Shown: one piece after another, positions 45,248 through 54,419 of the stretch
Position numbering within the stretch: position 1 is the first letter of the stretch
How the letters are laid out: each line of letters begins with the position of its first letter
Source: Mesorhizobium loti
Lineage (GTDB): Bacteria; Pseudomonadota; Alphaproteobacteria; Rhizobiales; Rhizobiaceae
Length of the DNA stretch: 64,000 nt
NCBI GenBank assembly: GCA_002356515.1
Contig: AP017605.1
Location: 3,178,501 to 3,242,500, forward strand
Direction: 5' to 3'
The notes under the pieces: model-generated
What the model was told of the DNA's origin: nothing
The model's input: the letters and a program-made list of their open reading frames with translations, nothing else
Database searches by the model: none
Made by a program: the position numbers and the translations under genes

Positions 45248-46263
45248 ACAATCGATGGGGCCATCGCTGCATACCTGCGGCCGACACCGGCAGTCCTTGC
45301 CCCCTTTGCGGCCTTGGTTGAAGCGTTTTGGCATTGCGGTTGAAATACGATCTGCTTCCGACTCTCATGAGACGACTCCACGCAAGGCGCCGTAAGTCTG
45401 AGAAAAGTAAGACGGGGAGCAATCGCTCGACCCTCGAAGCCACCTTCAGGAGGGGTGGCGCACCCGACAAGATTCGAACTTGTGACCTCTACCTTCGGAG
45501 GGCATCGACTAGCCTCTGTCCCCAGATTGGGAAGCTTTGGACTAAACCGCATGCCTTCGGTAGCAGAAGAACGCCTCTTCAATAGTGGGTGTTGCGATGT
45601 AGCGGTCTACCGACTCTAACCCCCAGAACCAGAAGTTCGATCATGTTTGTACCGCTGCGGAATCGCGACACCAGCGTCCTCATACTCAAGCGCATTTCGA
45701 CCGGAGGCGCAAATGCAGAAAGTACAACAACTTCCAAGAGCCCTAGTCGGTCTCTGATTGTTGAACGGTCCGGTGACGGATTTGGGGCCGACTGCAGACG
45801 GTCGGCTTTCGGCTAGGTCGCTTGGAAGCCGCCGTTCCAGACCGCGACCTTCGAAGATACGATCTCATCCGGCTCGATGACCGCAAAAGTATCACAAAGA
45901 ATTTTGGAACCATGCGCTGCAACGGAAACATCTTAAGACCTGATGCACACTTCCCTTGCAATGACGACAGCGGCACTGCGGATGCCAGGCACCGCCAACA
46001 GAAGCGCAGCTACCACAATCGCGCATAGCCATTTCGTGGCGCGGACAATGGTCATGTCAATCCATCGCGGCATATGAAGGCTAGCTTCGCTCAGAGTAGC
46101 CCGCACTGATGCGGCCCGCCCGTTGTTTAGATGGAAGCTATGGATCCAGTGCCAGGGAATTTTTTCAACACCCCAAGGTCGGATTTGCTCCTGACGTATT
46201 GCCAAACGTCAAAAAAGATTCAACCGTTTGTCGCGCCTTCGTGCAACCTCTCGTAATGTCATC
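45248..46263. other. Gene-poor right border of the defence island
   Basis: About 1 kb without a good gene, except a tRNA-Arg 3' fragment at 45456-45504. A minus-strand frame (45933-46205) contains one hydrophobic segment (WLCAIVVAALLLAVPGI) that might encode a small membrane protein or be the remnant of one; evidence is too thin to call. Confidence 0.45.
45456..45504 (-). pseudogene. 3' fragment of tRNA-Arg(CCG), probable attachment-site remnant
   Basis: Read on the minus strand, the sequence runs from the anticodon stem-loop (anticodon CCG at 45496-45498, loop CTCCGAA) through the variable region, a perfect T-arm (ACAAG-TTCGAAT-CTTGT) and acceptor strand CGGGTGCG to an encoded CCA at 45456-45458. 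The D-arm and 5' acceptor strand are absent. Partial tRNA 3' ends of this size are typical direct-repeat borders of integrated islands. No intact tRNA-Arg(CCG) is in the window. Confidence 0.85.
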
Positions 46264-47301
46264 TCAATAGAAGTTGGGCGCGCCGCCGACGTGCTTGTAG
46301 ACTTCCGCGACATTGCCAGAGGTCACGGCTACCCCCGGCAGCACAATCCACGGCGGCACAGCATTGCCGGTCAGCCCGACAATCGCGGCCATCGCCGCGA
46401 TCTCGCCCTGTTCGAAAGGCCGCTGCGCGGCAACTCCCTTGACGATCGTTCCTTCAAGAAGGGCCTCAGCGATCGCGCTACCGAGATCCACCGTGGTCAT
46501 GACCGGGATCCGGGAGCGGCCAGAAAAAGCCGGCAGCGATGCAACTGCTGGCTCGTCCCAGACGACAAACAGTCCATCCAGGTCAGGATTGGCATCGAGG
46601 TAGAGACCAACCGCGCTGCCGGCATTTGCTGGCACTTCAAATTTCAGCTGCGTCAGTGTGATGTCCGGGCGCTCGTGCTGCATCCACTTGCCGAATGCGA
46701 TCTCACGCTGCGCCGTCGCAAAGAAGTCGACATTGTAGGCAACCACGCAGACTGTGCCGTTCTGCCGGATGTGCGGCGAAATTAGACTGGCGGCGATCTG
46801 GCCAAGGCCGAAATTGTCCGACGATATGACGCTTACATAGTCGGTCTCCTGAAGCAGGCCGGAAGGCGCGTTGTCGAGTAGGATGAGCTTGATCCCGGCG
46901 ACCGCCAGTTTGCGGAAAGCTGCGGCCACGGCCGTGCTTCCGACGGGGATGCTGATCACGGCATCAGGCTTCGATTGCACCAGCCGCTCGATCGCTGCGA
47001 TCTGGGTGGCCGCGTCGTAGCCGCAATCGACGATGTCAACGACGACGGCGCCGGCCAGCTCCAAGCCGGCCTTGATGCCCGCTATCTGACGCTGCGCCCA
47101 ATCCGAAGCGGTCGTGTGCAGCACGATCGCCACGCGGAAGGCTCTTTCCCTGGCGCGCTCCAGCATGTCGGCAGATGGGAGCAGCAATTCGGGAGATGCC
47201 GGCCGTTCGCCGTGTGGCCCCAAACCTGCAACCACTGGACGCGCGACGGACGAAACCGGCAACGCACATCCAGACGGAATTGCTGCATCAGCTCTCTGCA
47301 T
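46264..47301 (-). CDS. Sugar-binding-protein paralogue without signal peptide
   Basis: A 345-residue protein of the periplasmic-binding-protein (ribose type) family, similar through its length to the binding protein at 49879 (compare VAIVLHTTASDWAQRQIAGIK with the AIVMHYAGNDWSQAQIEGLK block there). It lacks a recognisable signal peptide: the N-terminus has arginines but no hydrophobic core. It could be a cytoplasmic ligand sensor or a binding protein exported in another way. It follows the ROK regulator gene on the same strand after 127 bases, so it may be expressed with it. Confidence 0.8.
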   Translation of the reverse strand: MQRADAAIPSGCALPVSSVARPVVAGLGPHGERPASPELLLPSADMLERARERAFRVAIVLHTTASDWAQRQIAGIKAGLELAGAVVVDIVDCGYDAATQIAAIERLVQSKPDAVISIPVGSTAVAAAFRKLAVAGIKLILLDNAPSGLLQETDYVSVISSDNFGLGQIAASLISPHIRQNGTVCVVAYNVDFFATAQREIAFGKWMQHERPDITLTQLKFEVPANAGSAVGLYLDANPDLDGLFVVWDEPAVASLPAFSGRSRIPVMTTVDLGSAIAEALLEGTIVKGVAAQRPFEQGEIAAMAAIVGLTGNAVPPWIVLPGVAVTSGNVAEVYKHVGGAPNFY

Positions 47302-47428
47302 CCCGTTGCTCCTCCCGCCCGCCACCTCTGCGGGGCAGCTTTATTGGATCGAACCTACCGCAGGGGTTCGGGTTTGCAAGCATCACGGCTGACCGCGGTG
47401 ACTGCGCGACAGCGGGCGGACTGCACGC

Positions 47429-48832
47429 TCAACCGCCAGTCATAGCCGTCTTCTCGGCAACGGCCAGCAAATCGGTAACCCCGGCGTGGGCAAGCGGCGT
47501 GCCAGATACGATCCATTCGCTGAGGAACGCTGGTGCGAACAGTTCAGTCACGGCGACGGTTGCGGCACCGACAAGTCCAGCTGACCGCCCCATGCGCGAA
47601 TGGACAATACTGATATCGCGGCTGATGAGCGGCTGCGCGTGCCCGTAGATACCCTCCCGGATCGCCGCCAGGCAGATGTCCCCCGTTTGGGACAGTTCGC
47701 CGCCGAGAACGATCATCGACGGGTTGAGCATATTGGCCAACGTCGCCAGAACGGTCCCGATCAGCCGTCCGGACTGCGCCAGCAGGTCGGCCGAGAACGG
47801 ATCGCCAAGGCGGGCCGCCGTGCCAATGTCTGCCACCGTCACCTTCCCGGTCGCGGCGAGCGTTTCACCGAGAAGACGGCTTCGTCCCTCTTTCGCCGCG
47901 CGTAGGCCAGCTTCAGCGATGGCATCGCAGCCGGCGACGGTTTGCAGGCAGCCAACATTGCCGCAACCGCAAATGCGCTTGTGCGGCTCGCCGGCGTAAA
48001 TATGCCCTATCTGTCCCGCTATGCCTTGCGCGCCACGATGCAGGCGCCCGTCGACGACGATTCCGGCGGTGATATCCGAGCCAAGGTCGACATAAAGCAT
48101 GTCGCGGCTTGCTTGTACTGAAAGGGCGCTTAGTTCACCCATCGTTTCCATCTGCACGGCGCCCCGCACCCAGACTGGCGCTTGAAACCTCTGTATCAAA
48201 CGCTCCAGAAGCTTCGCCTCGTCCCACGCAGGCATAGCGCCAAGCTTAGGGATCGCGAGGCTGTTCGAGTCCTTCTGCTCTACCGCGCCCGGCACTCCCA
48301 GACCAATCGCCCACAGCGGAGCACCATCCTTGCCGAGCGACCAGTTGAACAGCGCCTCGAGCCGATCGAACAGTGCCTGCGCTGGGGAAGCGGCGTCGAA
48401 ATCCTCGTAGTGCTCAAGGATGAGCCGCCCGTCCAGATCGGCGAGACCAAGGCCGATGGTGTCGCCGTCGATGTTGGCAACCAGAATGCGCGCGGCCTCC
48501 GATCGGAACCGCACCAGACGCGGCGCGCGCCCGCCTATTGAGCGCCCGACACCGCCTTCGTCAACAAGGCCGAAGGCAGCAAGCGTCGACAGCCGGTCCG
48601 TGACCACGGCGCGGCCGAGCCGGGCCTCTCGTTCGAGGTCGAGACGCGTGCAAGGTTCACTGGAGCGCAGAATGTTAAGAAGCGAAACAAGACTCTGGCG
48701 TTCGGCTTCAAGGGCCCTCACGCGGTCGGCCGCCGCTGGAGAACCAGTCTCCCCGGATCGATCTGCATCCGCAACTGCGGTGCCTCCCAAACCAGTCCTT
48801 GCCACGGCCGATTGCTCCTTCTTGTCCACCAT
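47429..48832 (-). CDS. ROK family transcriptional repressor
   Basis: A 467-residue NagC/XylR-type regulator. After an N-terminal disordered stretch it has a winged HTH (SLVSLLNILRSSEPCTRLDLEREARLGRAVVTDRL) and a ROK domain with sugar-kinase-like ATP motif (LYVDLGSDITAGIVVDG) and zinc ligands CGCGNVGCLQT. It likely represses the divergent sugar operon until its sugar or sugar phosphate binds. The ATG at 48832 was chosen over 48910 because the upstream part is in the operator region. Confidence 0.9.
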   Translation of the reverse strand: MVDKKEQSAVARTGLGGTAVADADRSGETGSPAAADRVRALEAERQSLVSLLNILRSSEPCTRLDLEREARLGRAVVTDRLSTLAAFGLVDEGGVGRSIGGRAPRLVRFRSEAARILVANIDGDTIGLGLADLDGRLILEHYEDFDAASPAQALFDRLEALFNWSLGKDGAPLWAIGLGVPGAVEQKDSNSLAIPKLGAMPAWDEAKLLERLIQRFQAPVWVRGAVQMETMGELSALSVQASRDMLYVDLGSDITAGIVVDGRLHRGAQGIAGQIGHIYAGEPHKRICGCGNVGCLQTVAGCDAIAEAGLRAAKEGRSRLLGETLAATGKVTVADIGTAARLGDPFSADLLAQSGRLIGTVLATLANMLNPSMIVLGGELSQTGDICLAAIREGIYGHAQPLISRDISIVHSRMGRSAGLVGAATVAVTELFAPAFLSEWIVSGTPLAHAGVTDLLAVAEKTAMTGG

Positions 48833-48893
48833 GGACGAGCGTTTTCGGAAGACGCAATGCCTATTTTGTCGCTGACACAGAAAACTTAATTGA

Positions 48894-48937
48894 CTTTTGC
48901 ATTTTATCAACTAAATGTGCGTTTGCAAATACAAAAG
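48894..48937. promoter_or_regulatory. AT-rich inverted repeat between ROK gene and sugar operon
   Basis: CTTTTGCATTT (48894-48904) and AAATACAAAAG (48927-48937) form an inverted repeat with one mismatch and 22 bases between arms, in an AT-rich island inside GC-rich DNA. It is the probable ROK operator and covers the region where the promoter of the isomerase gene is expected. Confidence 0.6.
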
Positions 48938-48965
48938 CATTTGGGCCGTGTCGGGAGGAGACGCC

Positions 48966-49799
48966 ATGACTGCTTGGAAGCTGGCCTATCACGCCAATTG
49001 TTGGGGTCCGCTTGGGGGCGACGCCGTTGGTGTGACCTCCATCAACCGTTTGGCCTACCGGACGTTCGGGGACATGGCAGAGGCCGCGCGCGATATTGCA
49101 GCAGCGGGCTATGATGGCATTGAGTTCTTCGACGGCAATGTCGTCGAAAGCGAAGGCGACGATTACGCCGCCATGCGCAATATCCTCGCCGACACCGGCC
49201 TGTCGCTTGTCTCGATCTATGCCGGCGGCAACTTCATCTTCACGGACATCCTTGACGAAGAACTGGCGCGCGTCACCAAGGCGGCGGACGCAGCGCGGGC
49301 GCTCGGCGCCGAGCACCTGGTTGTTGGCGGCGGCGCGCGGCGCCACGACGGGACGCGCCAAAGCGACTACGATGCTTTGGCATCGGCGCTCGACAAGGTG
49401 ATGGCAATCGCTGCGCAGCACGGCCTGAAAGCTCACTACCACCCCCACCTTTCCACCATCGTCGAGAACCCGGACGAGGTTCGGACGATCTTCGGCAAGA
49501 CCGCGATCGGGTTCTGTCCGGATACCGCGCATCTGGCCGCTGCCGGAGGCGACGTGGCAGCTATGGTGCGCGAGCACGCGTCACGCATTTCCTACGTCCA
49601 CCTCAAGGGATGGCAGCGCGACCCGTTCGCCTTCGTGCCGGTCGGCCGGGGCGATTGCGACAATGGCGCCGTGATCCGGGCCCTGAAGGACATCAGTTAC
49701 ACGGGTTGGATCTGCAACGAACTCGACGCCTGGGCCGATCCTGCCGCCGGAGCGCGGGAAAGCCACGCCTTTGTGCAAGCGCAACTGGCGAAAGTCTGA
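48966..49799 (+). CDS. Sugar phosphate isomerase/epimerase (AP-endonuclease-2 family)
   Basis: A 277-residue TIM-barrel protein of the IolE/xylose-isomerase-like family. The barrel shows AGYDGIEFFDG, SLVSIYAGG, HYHPHLSTIVENPDEV and CPDTAHLAAAGGDVAAMVREH, with His and Glu/Asp metal ligands (H of HPH, D of PDTAH, H of YVHLKG, E of NELD). It may epimerise or dehydrate a keto-sugar or inosose in the locus pathway. A GGGAGGAG site sits just upstream of the ATG. Confidence 0.85.
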   Translation: MTAWKLAYHANCWGPLGGDAVGVTSINRLAYRTFGDMAEAARDIAAAGYDGIEFFDGNVVESEGDDYAAMRNILADTGLSLVSIYAGGNFIFTDILDEELARVTKAADAARALGAEHLVVGGGARRHDGTRQSDYDALASALDKVMAIAAQHGLKAHYHPHLSTIVENPDEVRTIFGKTAIGFCPDTAHLAAAGGDVAAMVREHASRISYVHLKGWQRDPFAFVPVGRGDCDNGAVIRALKDISYTGWICNELDAWADPAAGARESHAFVQAQLAKV

Positions 49800-49878
49800 A
49801 TTTGCCGACCGGCGTTGCCGCCGGGAGGCGTCTGTAACTGCAATAACGAAAACCAAACAATATCAGGGAGAAAACACC

Positions 49879-51003
49879 ATGCGCATGAAAACCTTGCTTC
49901 GGTCGACGGCAATCTGTCTGACGCTCGGCCTGGGCCTCGCCTCGAACGCCGCCTATGCCATCGATCCTGCCCAGGCGCTGACTGAGATCGGCCAGCATGT
50001 GATGAGCCTCGGACCTAACGGCGAGAAGCCGGAAGCCGCCTCGAGCGTCAAGCTCACCGATGAGGAACTCGCCAAGATTAAGGACATGCACGCAAAGGCC
50101 GCCATTGTCATGCACTATGCCGGCAACGACTGGTCGCAGGCGCAAATCGAAGGCCTAAAGGCGCAGTTCGCTACCATGGGTATCGAAGTCGTCGCCGTTA
50201 CCGACGCGGGCTTCAAGCCCGACAAGCAGGTGTCCGACCTCGAGACCGTAATGGCCCAGAAGCCCAATATCATCGTGTCGATTCCGACCGACCCGGTCGC
50301 GACCGCAGCGGCCTACAAAGCGGCGGCCGACGCAGGCGCCAAGCTCGTCTTCATGGACAACGTGCCGAAAGGCTTCGTAGCCGGCAAGGACTATGTCAGC
50401 TCCGTCTCGGCTGACAACTACGGCAACGGCGTCGCCACCGCGCACCTGCTGGCACAGGCTCTTGGCGGCAAGGGCGATGTCGGACTGATCTTCCATGCAG
50501 CCGATTTCTTCGTCACCAAGCAGCGCTACGACGCCGTCAAGAAGACGCTGGCCGAGAACTATCCGGACATCCACGTCGTCGCCGAGCAAGGCATCGGCGG
50601 TCCCGACTTCTCAGGCGATGCCGAGAAGGCGGCAGGCGCCCTGCTCGTCGCCAATCCCAGCATCAAGGGTATCTGGGCAGTGTGGGATGTGCCCGCAGAA
50701 GGCGTCATCTCCGCCGCTCTCACCAATGGCCGGGACGACCTGGTAATTGTCAATTGCGACCTCGGCGAAAACGTCGCCATCAACATGGCGAGCGGCGGTC
50801 CGGTTAAGGGCCTGTCAGCGCAGCGGCCCTACGACCAGGGCGTGACCGAGGCAATGCTGGCCGGCTACGGTTTGCTTGGCAAGCAGGCGCCGGCCTATGT
50901 CGCGCTGCCGGCACTGCCGGTAACCAAGGCCAATCTCGCCGATGCCTGGCAGCAGGTCTACCACAAGCCGGTCACCGACAAGATCAAGCAAAGCATGCAG
51001 TAG
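49879..51003 (+). CDS. Sugar ABC transporter substrate-binding protein
   Basis: A 374-residue periplasmic binding protein with an N-terminal signal peptide cleaved after AYA (MKTLLRSTAICLTLGLGLAS). The ribose-type fold is visible: AIVMHYAGNDWSQAQIEGL, IIVSIPTDPVATAAAYK, KLVFMDNVPKGF, DNYGNGVATAHLL and IKGIWAVWDVP. It delivers the substrate to the permease and ATPase encoded downstream. The paralogue at 46264 is the closest relative in the window. Confidence 0.92.
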   Translation: MRMKTLLRSTAICLTLGLGLASNAAYAIDPAQALTEIGQHVMSLGPNGEKPEAASSVKLTDEELAKIKDMHAKAAIVMHYAGNDWSQAQIEGLKAQFATMGIEVVAVTDAGFKPDKQVSDLETVMAQKPNIIVSIPTDPVATAAAYKAAADAGAKLVFMDNVPKGFVAGKDYVSSVSADNYGNGVATAHLLAQALGGKGDVGLIFHAADFFVTKQRYDAVKKTLAENYPDIHVVAEQGIGGPDFSGDAEKAAGALLVANPSIKGIWAVWDVPAEGVISAALTNGRDDLVIVNCDLGENVAINMASGGPVKGLSAQRPYDQGVTEAMLAGYGLLGKQAPAYVALPALPVTKANLADAWQQVYHKPVTDKIKQSMQ

Positions 51004-51132
51004 GCTTCGCAGACAGGTCCTCCCGGTGGAGATGGGTTCGGCCGAGTTCGAGCAGAAGCGCAACGTTTCTGTCCGGCAGGCCGAACCATTCGTCCCACCC
51101 GACGCAACCTTTGTTTTGCCCTAGGTGTTGTC

Positions 51133-52698
51133 ATGAACACTGCCAACGCAGCCGAAGCCGTCCGAATGCGAAATGTCAGCATGCGTTTCGGCGGTGTCCG
51201 GGCGCTTGACGACGTTCATCTCGACGTTAGCCCGGGCGAAGTGCACGCACTGCTCGGTGAGAACGGCGCCGGCAAGTCGACAATCCTGAAGATTCTGCGC
51301 GGCGTGCAACCGCCAACCTCCGGCACGGTCGAGATCGGCGGCGTGCCGCTAGCCACCTTCACCGCCGAGGCAGCGCGCAATGCCGGTGTCGCTATGGCGT
51401 TCCAGGAAATGAGCCTGATTCCGACGCTGACGGTGGCGCAGAATGTCTTCCTCAACCGTGAGATCAGGACCAACTCCGGGCTCATCGACGACAGAACCGC
51501 GGCGGCCGAATCGCGAAAGCTTTTCGCGCGCATGGGCGTCGAGATCGACCCCAACGCCAAGGTCTCCGACATTCCGGCTGGACACCGACAGCTTACCGAG
51601 ATCGTCAAGGCGACCTCGCAACCGTGCAAGGTGTTGGTGTTGGACGAGCCAACCACTGCGCTGTCGCAGAACGAAGTCGAGCGGCTGTTCGAATATGTGC
51701 GCCAGCTTCGCGGCCAGGGCGTCGCCATCGTTTATGTCTCGCACCGTATGGACGAGATCTTCCGCATAGCCGACCGCGCTACCATCTTGCGCGACGGCAA
51801 GCACATCATCACCGCGCCGATGTCGGAATTCACGCTGGAATCGATGATCGCCCATATCATCGGCCGACGCTCTCGCGGCTTCTCGGACGTGGTGCGTGAG
51901 ACGGCGACTATCGGCGAAGTGCTGCTCGAAACACGCGGCCTTTCGGGCTCCGGCAAGCCGATCGGTATCGATCTGACGCTTCGCCGCGGTGAAGTGGTCG
52001 GCGTCGCTGGCCTGCTGGGCAGTGGCCGCTCGTCGCTGGCGCGCGTGCTGGCCGGGGTCCAGCCGATGACTAGTGGCGAGATCCGGATCAAAGGCAAGGC
52101 GGTTTCGATCGCCAAGCCGCGAGATGCCATCGACGCCGGCATTGCGCTGGTGCCGGAAGACCGCGCCCGTCAGGGGTTCGTCGCCTTCCATTCGGTAGAA
52201 AGCAACATCGACCTACCCAACCTTGATCGCCTTTCGAAGAAGACATGGGTCGATCGCACCAAGTCGGCGGCACTGGCGGAAAGCTCGATCCAGCGCCTGC
52301 GCATCAAAACCGACTCGCGCAAAGCGACCATCAGGACGCTGTCGGGCGGCAATGCGCAGAAGGTCGTCATCGCCAAATGGCTGGCGACCGAACCGGAGGT
52401 GCTGATCCTCGACGAACCAACCGCCGGCATCGACATCGGTTCGAAATCGGAGATCGTGACGCTGATCCGCAACCTCGCCAAATCCGGCAAGGCAATCCTG
52501 GTGCTGTCGTCGGAGTTGCAGGAACTGCTCGCCGCTTGCGATCGAATCCTGGTGATGTCGGAAGGCCGCATCGTGCGCGACATCGCCCGTCACGACCTCG
52601 ACGACGCCGCCAAGGTGGACTCGATCGACAGTCTTCAGCACGCCGAACAGAAACTCAACAAATTCATGCAGGAAGCCCGCGGAGGAATTATCCAATGA
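51133..52698 (+). CDS. Sugar ABC transporter ATPase (RbsA-like, two nucleotide-binding domains)
   Basis: A 521-residue fused double ATPase. Domain 1 has Walker A (LGENGAGKST), Walker B (VLVLDEPTTAL) and an intact LTEIVKA-like segment; domain 2 keeps an aberrant Walker A (LLGSGRSSL) and the LSGGNAQKVVIAKW signature and LILDEPTAGID. This asymmetry is normal for the ribose/xylose-type carbohydrate uptake family. It overlaps the permease start by 4 bases, giving a coupled import operon. Confidence 0.93.
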   Translation: MNTANAAEAVRMRNVSMRFGGVRALDDVHLDVSPGEVHALLGENGAGKSTILKILRGVQPPTSGTVEIGGVPLATFTAEAARNAGVAMAFQEMSLIPTLTVAQNVFLNREIRTNSGLIDDRTAAAESRKLFARMGVEIDPNAKVSDIPAGHRQLTEIVKATSQPCKVLVLDEPTTALSQNEVERLFEYVRQLRGQGVAIVYVSHRMDEIFRIADRATILRDGKHIITAPMSEFTLESMIAHIIGRRSRGFSDVVRETATIGEVLLETRGLSGSGKPIGIDLTLRRGEVVGVAGLLGSGRSSLARVLAGVQPMTSGEIRIKGKAVSIAKPRDAIDAGIALVPEDRARQGFVAFHSVESNIDLPNLDRLSKKTWVDRTKSAALAESSIQRLRIKTDSRKATIRTLSGGNAQKVVIAKWLATEPEVLILDEPTAGIDIGSKSEIVTLIRNLAKSGKAILVLSSELQELLAACDRILVMSEGRIVRDIARHDLDDAAKVDSIDSLQHAEQKLNKFMQEARGGIIQ

Positions 52699-53657
52699 CC
52701 GACACGGCCGCATCAGCCAGCAAATTCTCGGCACTGGCCAACTGGCGTGAATACATCATCTATATCGGCTTCGTGGTTATCTTCCTCGTCTTTGCCGCGA
52801 CGCTGGGCAACAGGGGCTTTCTCGACCCCAACAACCTGTTGAACATTATCCGTCAGACCGCGATCATCGCCGTGGTCTCGGTGACGATGACCTTTGTGCT
52901 CAGCACCGGCGAGATCGACCTGTCGGTCGGGGCAGTCGCGGGCCTCGCTTCCGTCGCCACTGCAATGGGCATCGACCAGTTCGGCATCCCCGGCGGCATC
53001 CTTTACGGCCTGGGCACCGGCGTCGTCGTCGGCGCCGTCAATGGCTGGCTGACCACCGGCATCGGAATTCCCTCGTTCCTCACCACGCTGGCCATGATGG
53101 GCATCGCACGCGGCGTCGCCATGTGGATCAGCGGCACGGCGGCGATCCCCATACTAAGCAAGCCCTACGCGGCGGTCTTCGGCGCCGGCAACATCGGCCC
53201 GATACCAAGCCTGTTGGTCTGGGTGGCAATCATCGGTGTCGCCGGCCACATCGTGCTTCGCCGCACCACGTTCGGACGGCGCGTGCTGGCAACCGGCGGC
53301 AACGAGACATCGGCACGCTACTCCGGGGTCAACACCGCCTCTATCAAGTTCCGCGTGCTGATCCTGTCGTCCGTGGCGGCCGCCTTGGCCGGCATGCTTT
53401 ATGCGGGCCGTCTGCATTCCGGCCGCTTCCAGTTCGGCGAAGGCGACGAGCTTTCGGTGATCGCCGCGGCCGTGCTCGGGGGCACCAGCCTGTTCGGGGG
53501 TGCCGGCACGGTGGTCGGCTCTATCATGGGCGCGCTGATGATCGGCCTGATCAACAACGGCCTCGTGCTGATGGGACTGGAATTCAGCCAGCAGCTGATC
53601 GCCCGCGGCGCCATCATCATCATTGCAGTCGCCATCAGCCAAACGCGCAAGCGTTAG
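52695..53657 (+). CDS. Sugar ABC transporter permease (RbsC-like)
   Basis: A 320-residue integral membrane protein of the ribose/xylose permease family. Multiple membrane helices are evident (IIYIGFVVIFLVFAATL; AVVSVTMTFVLSTGEIDLSVG; LVWVAIIGVAGHIVL; SVIAAAVLGGTSLFGGAGTVVGSIMGALMIGLI), and the GGNETSARYSGVN coupling-loop region lies in the middle. The ATG overlaps the ATPase stop. Confidence 0.93.
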   Translation: MTDTAASASKFSALANWREYIIYIGFVVIFLVFAATLGNRGFLDPNNLLNIIRQTAIIAVVSVTMTFVLSTGEIDLSVGAVAGLASVATAMGIDQFGIPGGILYGLGTGVVVGAVNGWLTTGIGIPSFLTTLAMMGIARGVAMWISGTAAIPILSKPYAAVFGAGNIGPIPSLLVWVAIIGVAGHIVLRRTTFGRRVLATGGNETSARYSGVNTASIKFRVLILSSVAAALAGMLYAGRLHSGRFQFGEGDELSVIAAAVLGGTSLFGGAGTVVGSIMGALMIGLINNGLVLMGLEFSQQLIARGAIIIIAVAISQTRKR

Positions 53658-53759
53658 GCAGAGCGCAGAGAACACAGGCGGGGCTTTGCCAGGCAGCAAA
53701 CTTTGGCGCGCTGCCCCAATGCGTCGACCCAAAAAGACAACTGCAGCAAAGGACATGCC

Positions 53760-54419
53760 ATGTCTGACACCTTCTTCAATCCGCATCAGCGCGCGACGGT
53801 GGAGGCCGCGATGGCCCGCATAATTCCAACCGACGACACGCCGGGCGCACGCGAAGCCGGCTGCGTTGACTTCGTCGACCGCTATCTTTCCGGCATCGGC
53901 TACATCTTCGCCAAACCCGACGGCTCAGGCTTCGAAGTTCTCGAAGGCGCATCGGCCAAGGCCTGGATGCAGCGCATCGAAATCATGCGCGAACGCTATG
54001 TCGCCGGACTGCTCGACCTCGACGCCCGCGCCCACGAGAGATTTTCGGCCGACTTCGTCGCGCTGGCGCCACAGCAGCAGGACGATATCCTCCACGAACT
54101 GGAGCAGGCCGGCACGGGTGCGCCGAGGACGCTCGCCGTCAACGATGCGCTCGCTGGCCCGGTTTCGCCCCAACCCGCACTGCAGCAGACCTCAACGGAG
54201 GTCGATCTCGACTTTCTGCCGCTGATGGTCACCCACACGCGCCAAGGTTATTATGCCGACCCCATCTACGGCGGTAACAGGAACCGGATCGGCTGGGAGG
54301 TGATCGGTTTTCCCGGCCCCGCCTCGCTGAAGGATGTCCATATCGGCCGCTACACCACGCTGCAGTATTTCGCCGAGGGCGAAGCCGACAAGGTCAGGGA
54401 GTTTCACGATGGCCTATAA
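53760..54419 (+). CDS. Gluconate 2-dehydrogenase subunit 3 family protein
   Basis: A 219-residue gamma-type subunit. It begins SDTFFNPHQRATVEAAMARIIPTDDTPGAREAGCVDF, split here for length, and contains LPLMVTHTRQGYYADPIYGGNRNRIGWE, both typical of subunit 3 that helps export or stabilise GMC-type dehydrogenases. No Tat signal is visible, unlike periplasmic relatives, so the complex may stay inside. Its stop overlaps the GMC gene by 11 bases. Confidence 0.88.
   Translation: MSDTFFNPHQRATVEAAMARIIPTDDTPGAREAGCVDFVDRYLSGIGYIFAKPDGSGFEVLEGASAKAWMQRIEIMRERYVAGLLDLDARAHERFSADFVALAPQQQDDILHELEQAGTGAPRTLAVNDALAGPVSPQPALQQTSTEVDLDFLPLMVTHTRQGYYADPIYGGNRNRIGWEVIGFPGPASLKDVHIGRYTTLQYFAEGEADKVREFHDGL

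Noticed and set aside
30000..45500. CRISPR array within the defence island
   Set aside because: No regularly spaced direct repeats were found in this or any other region of the window.
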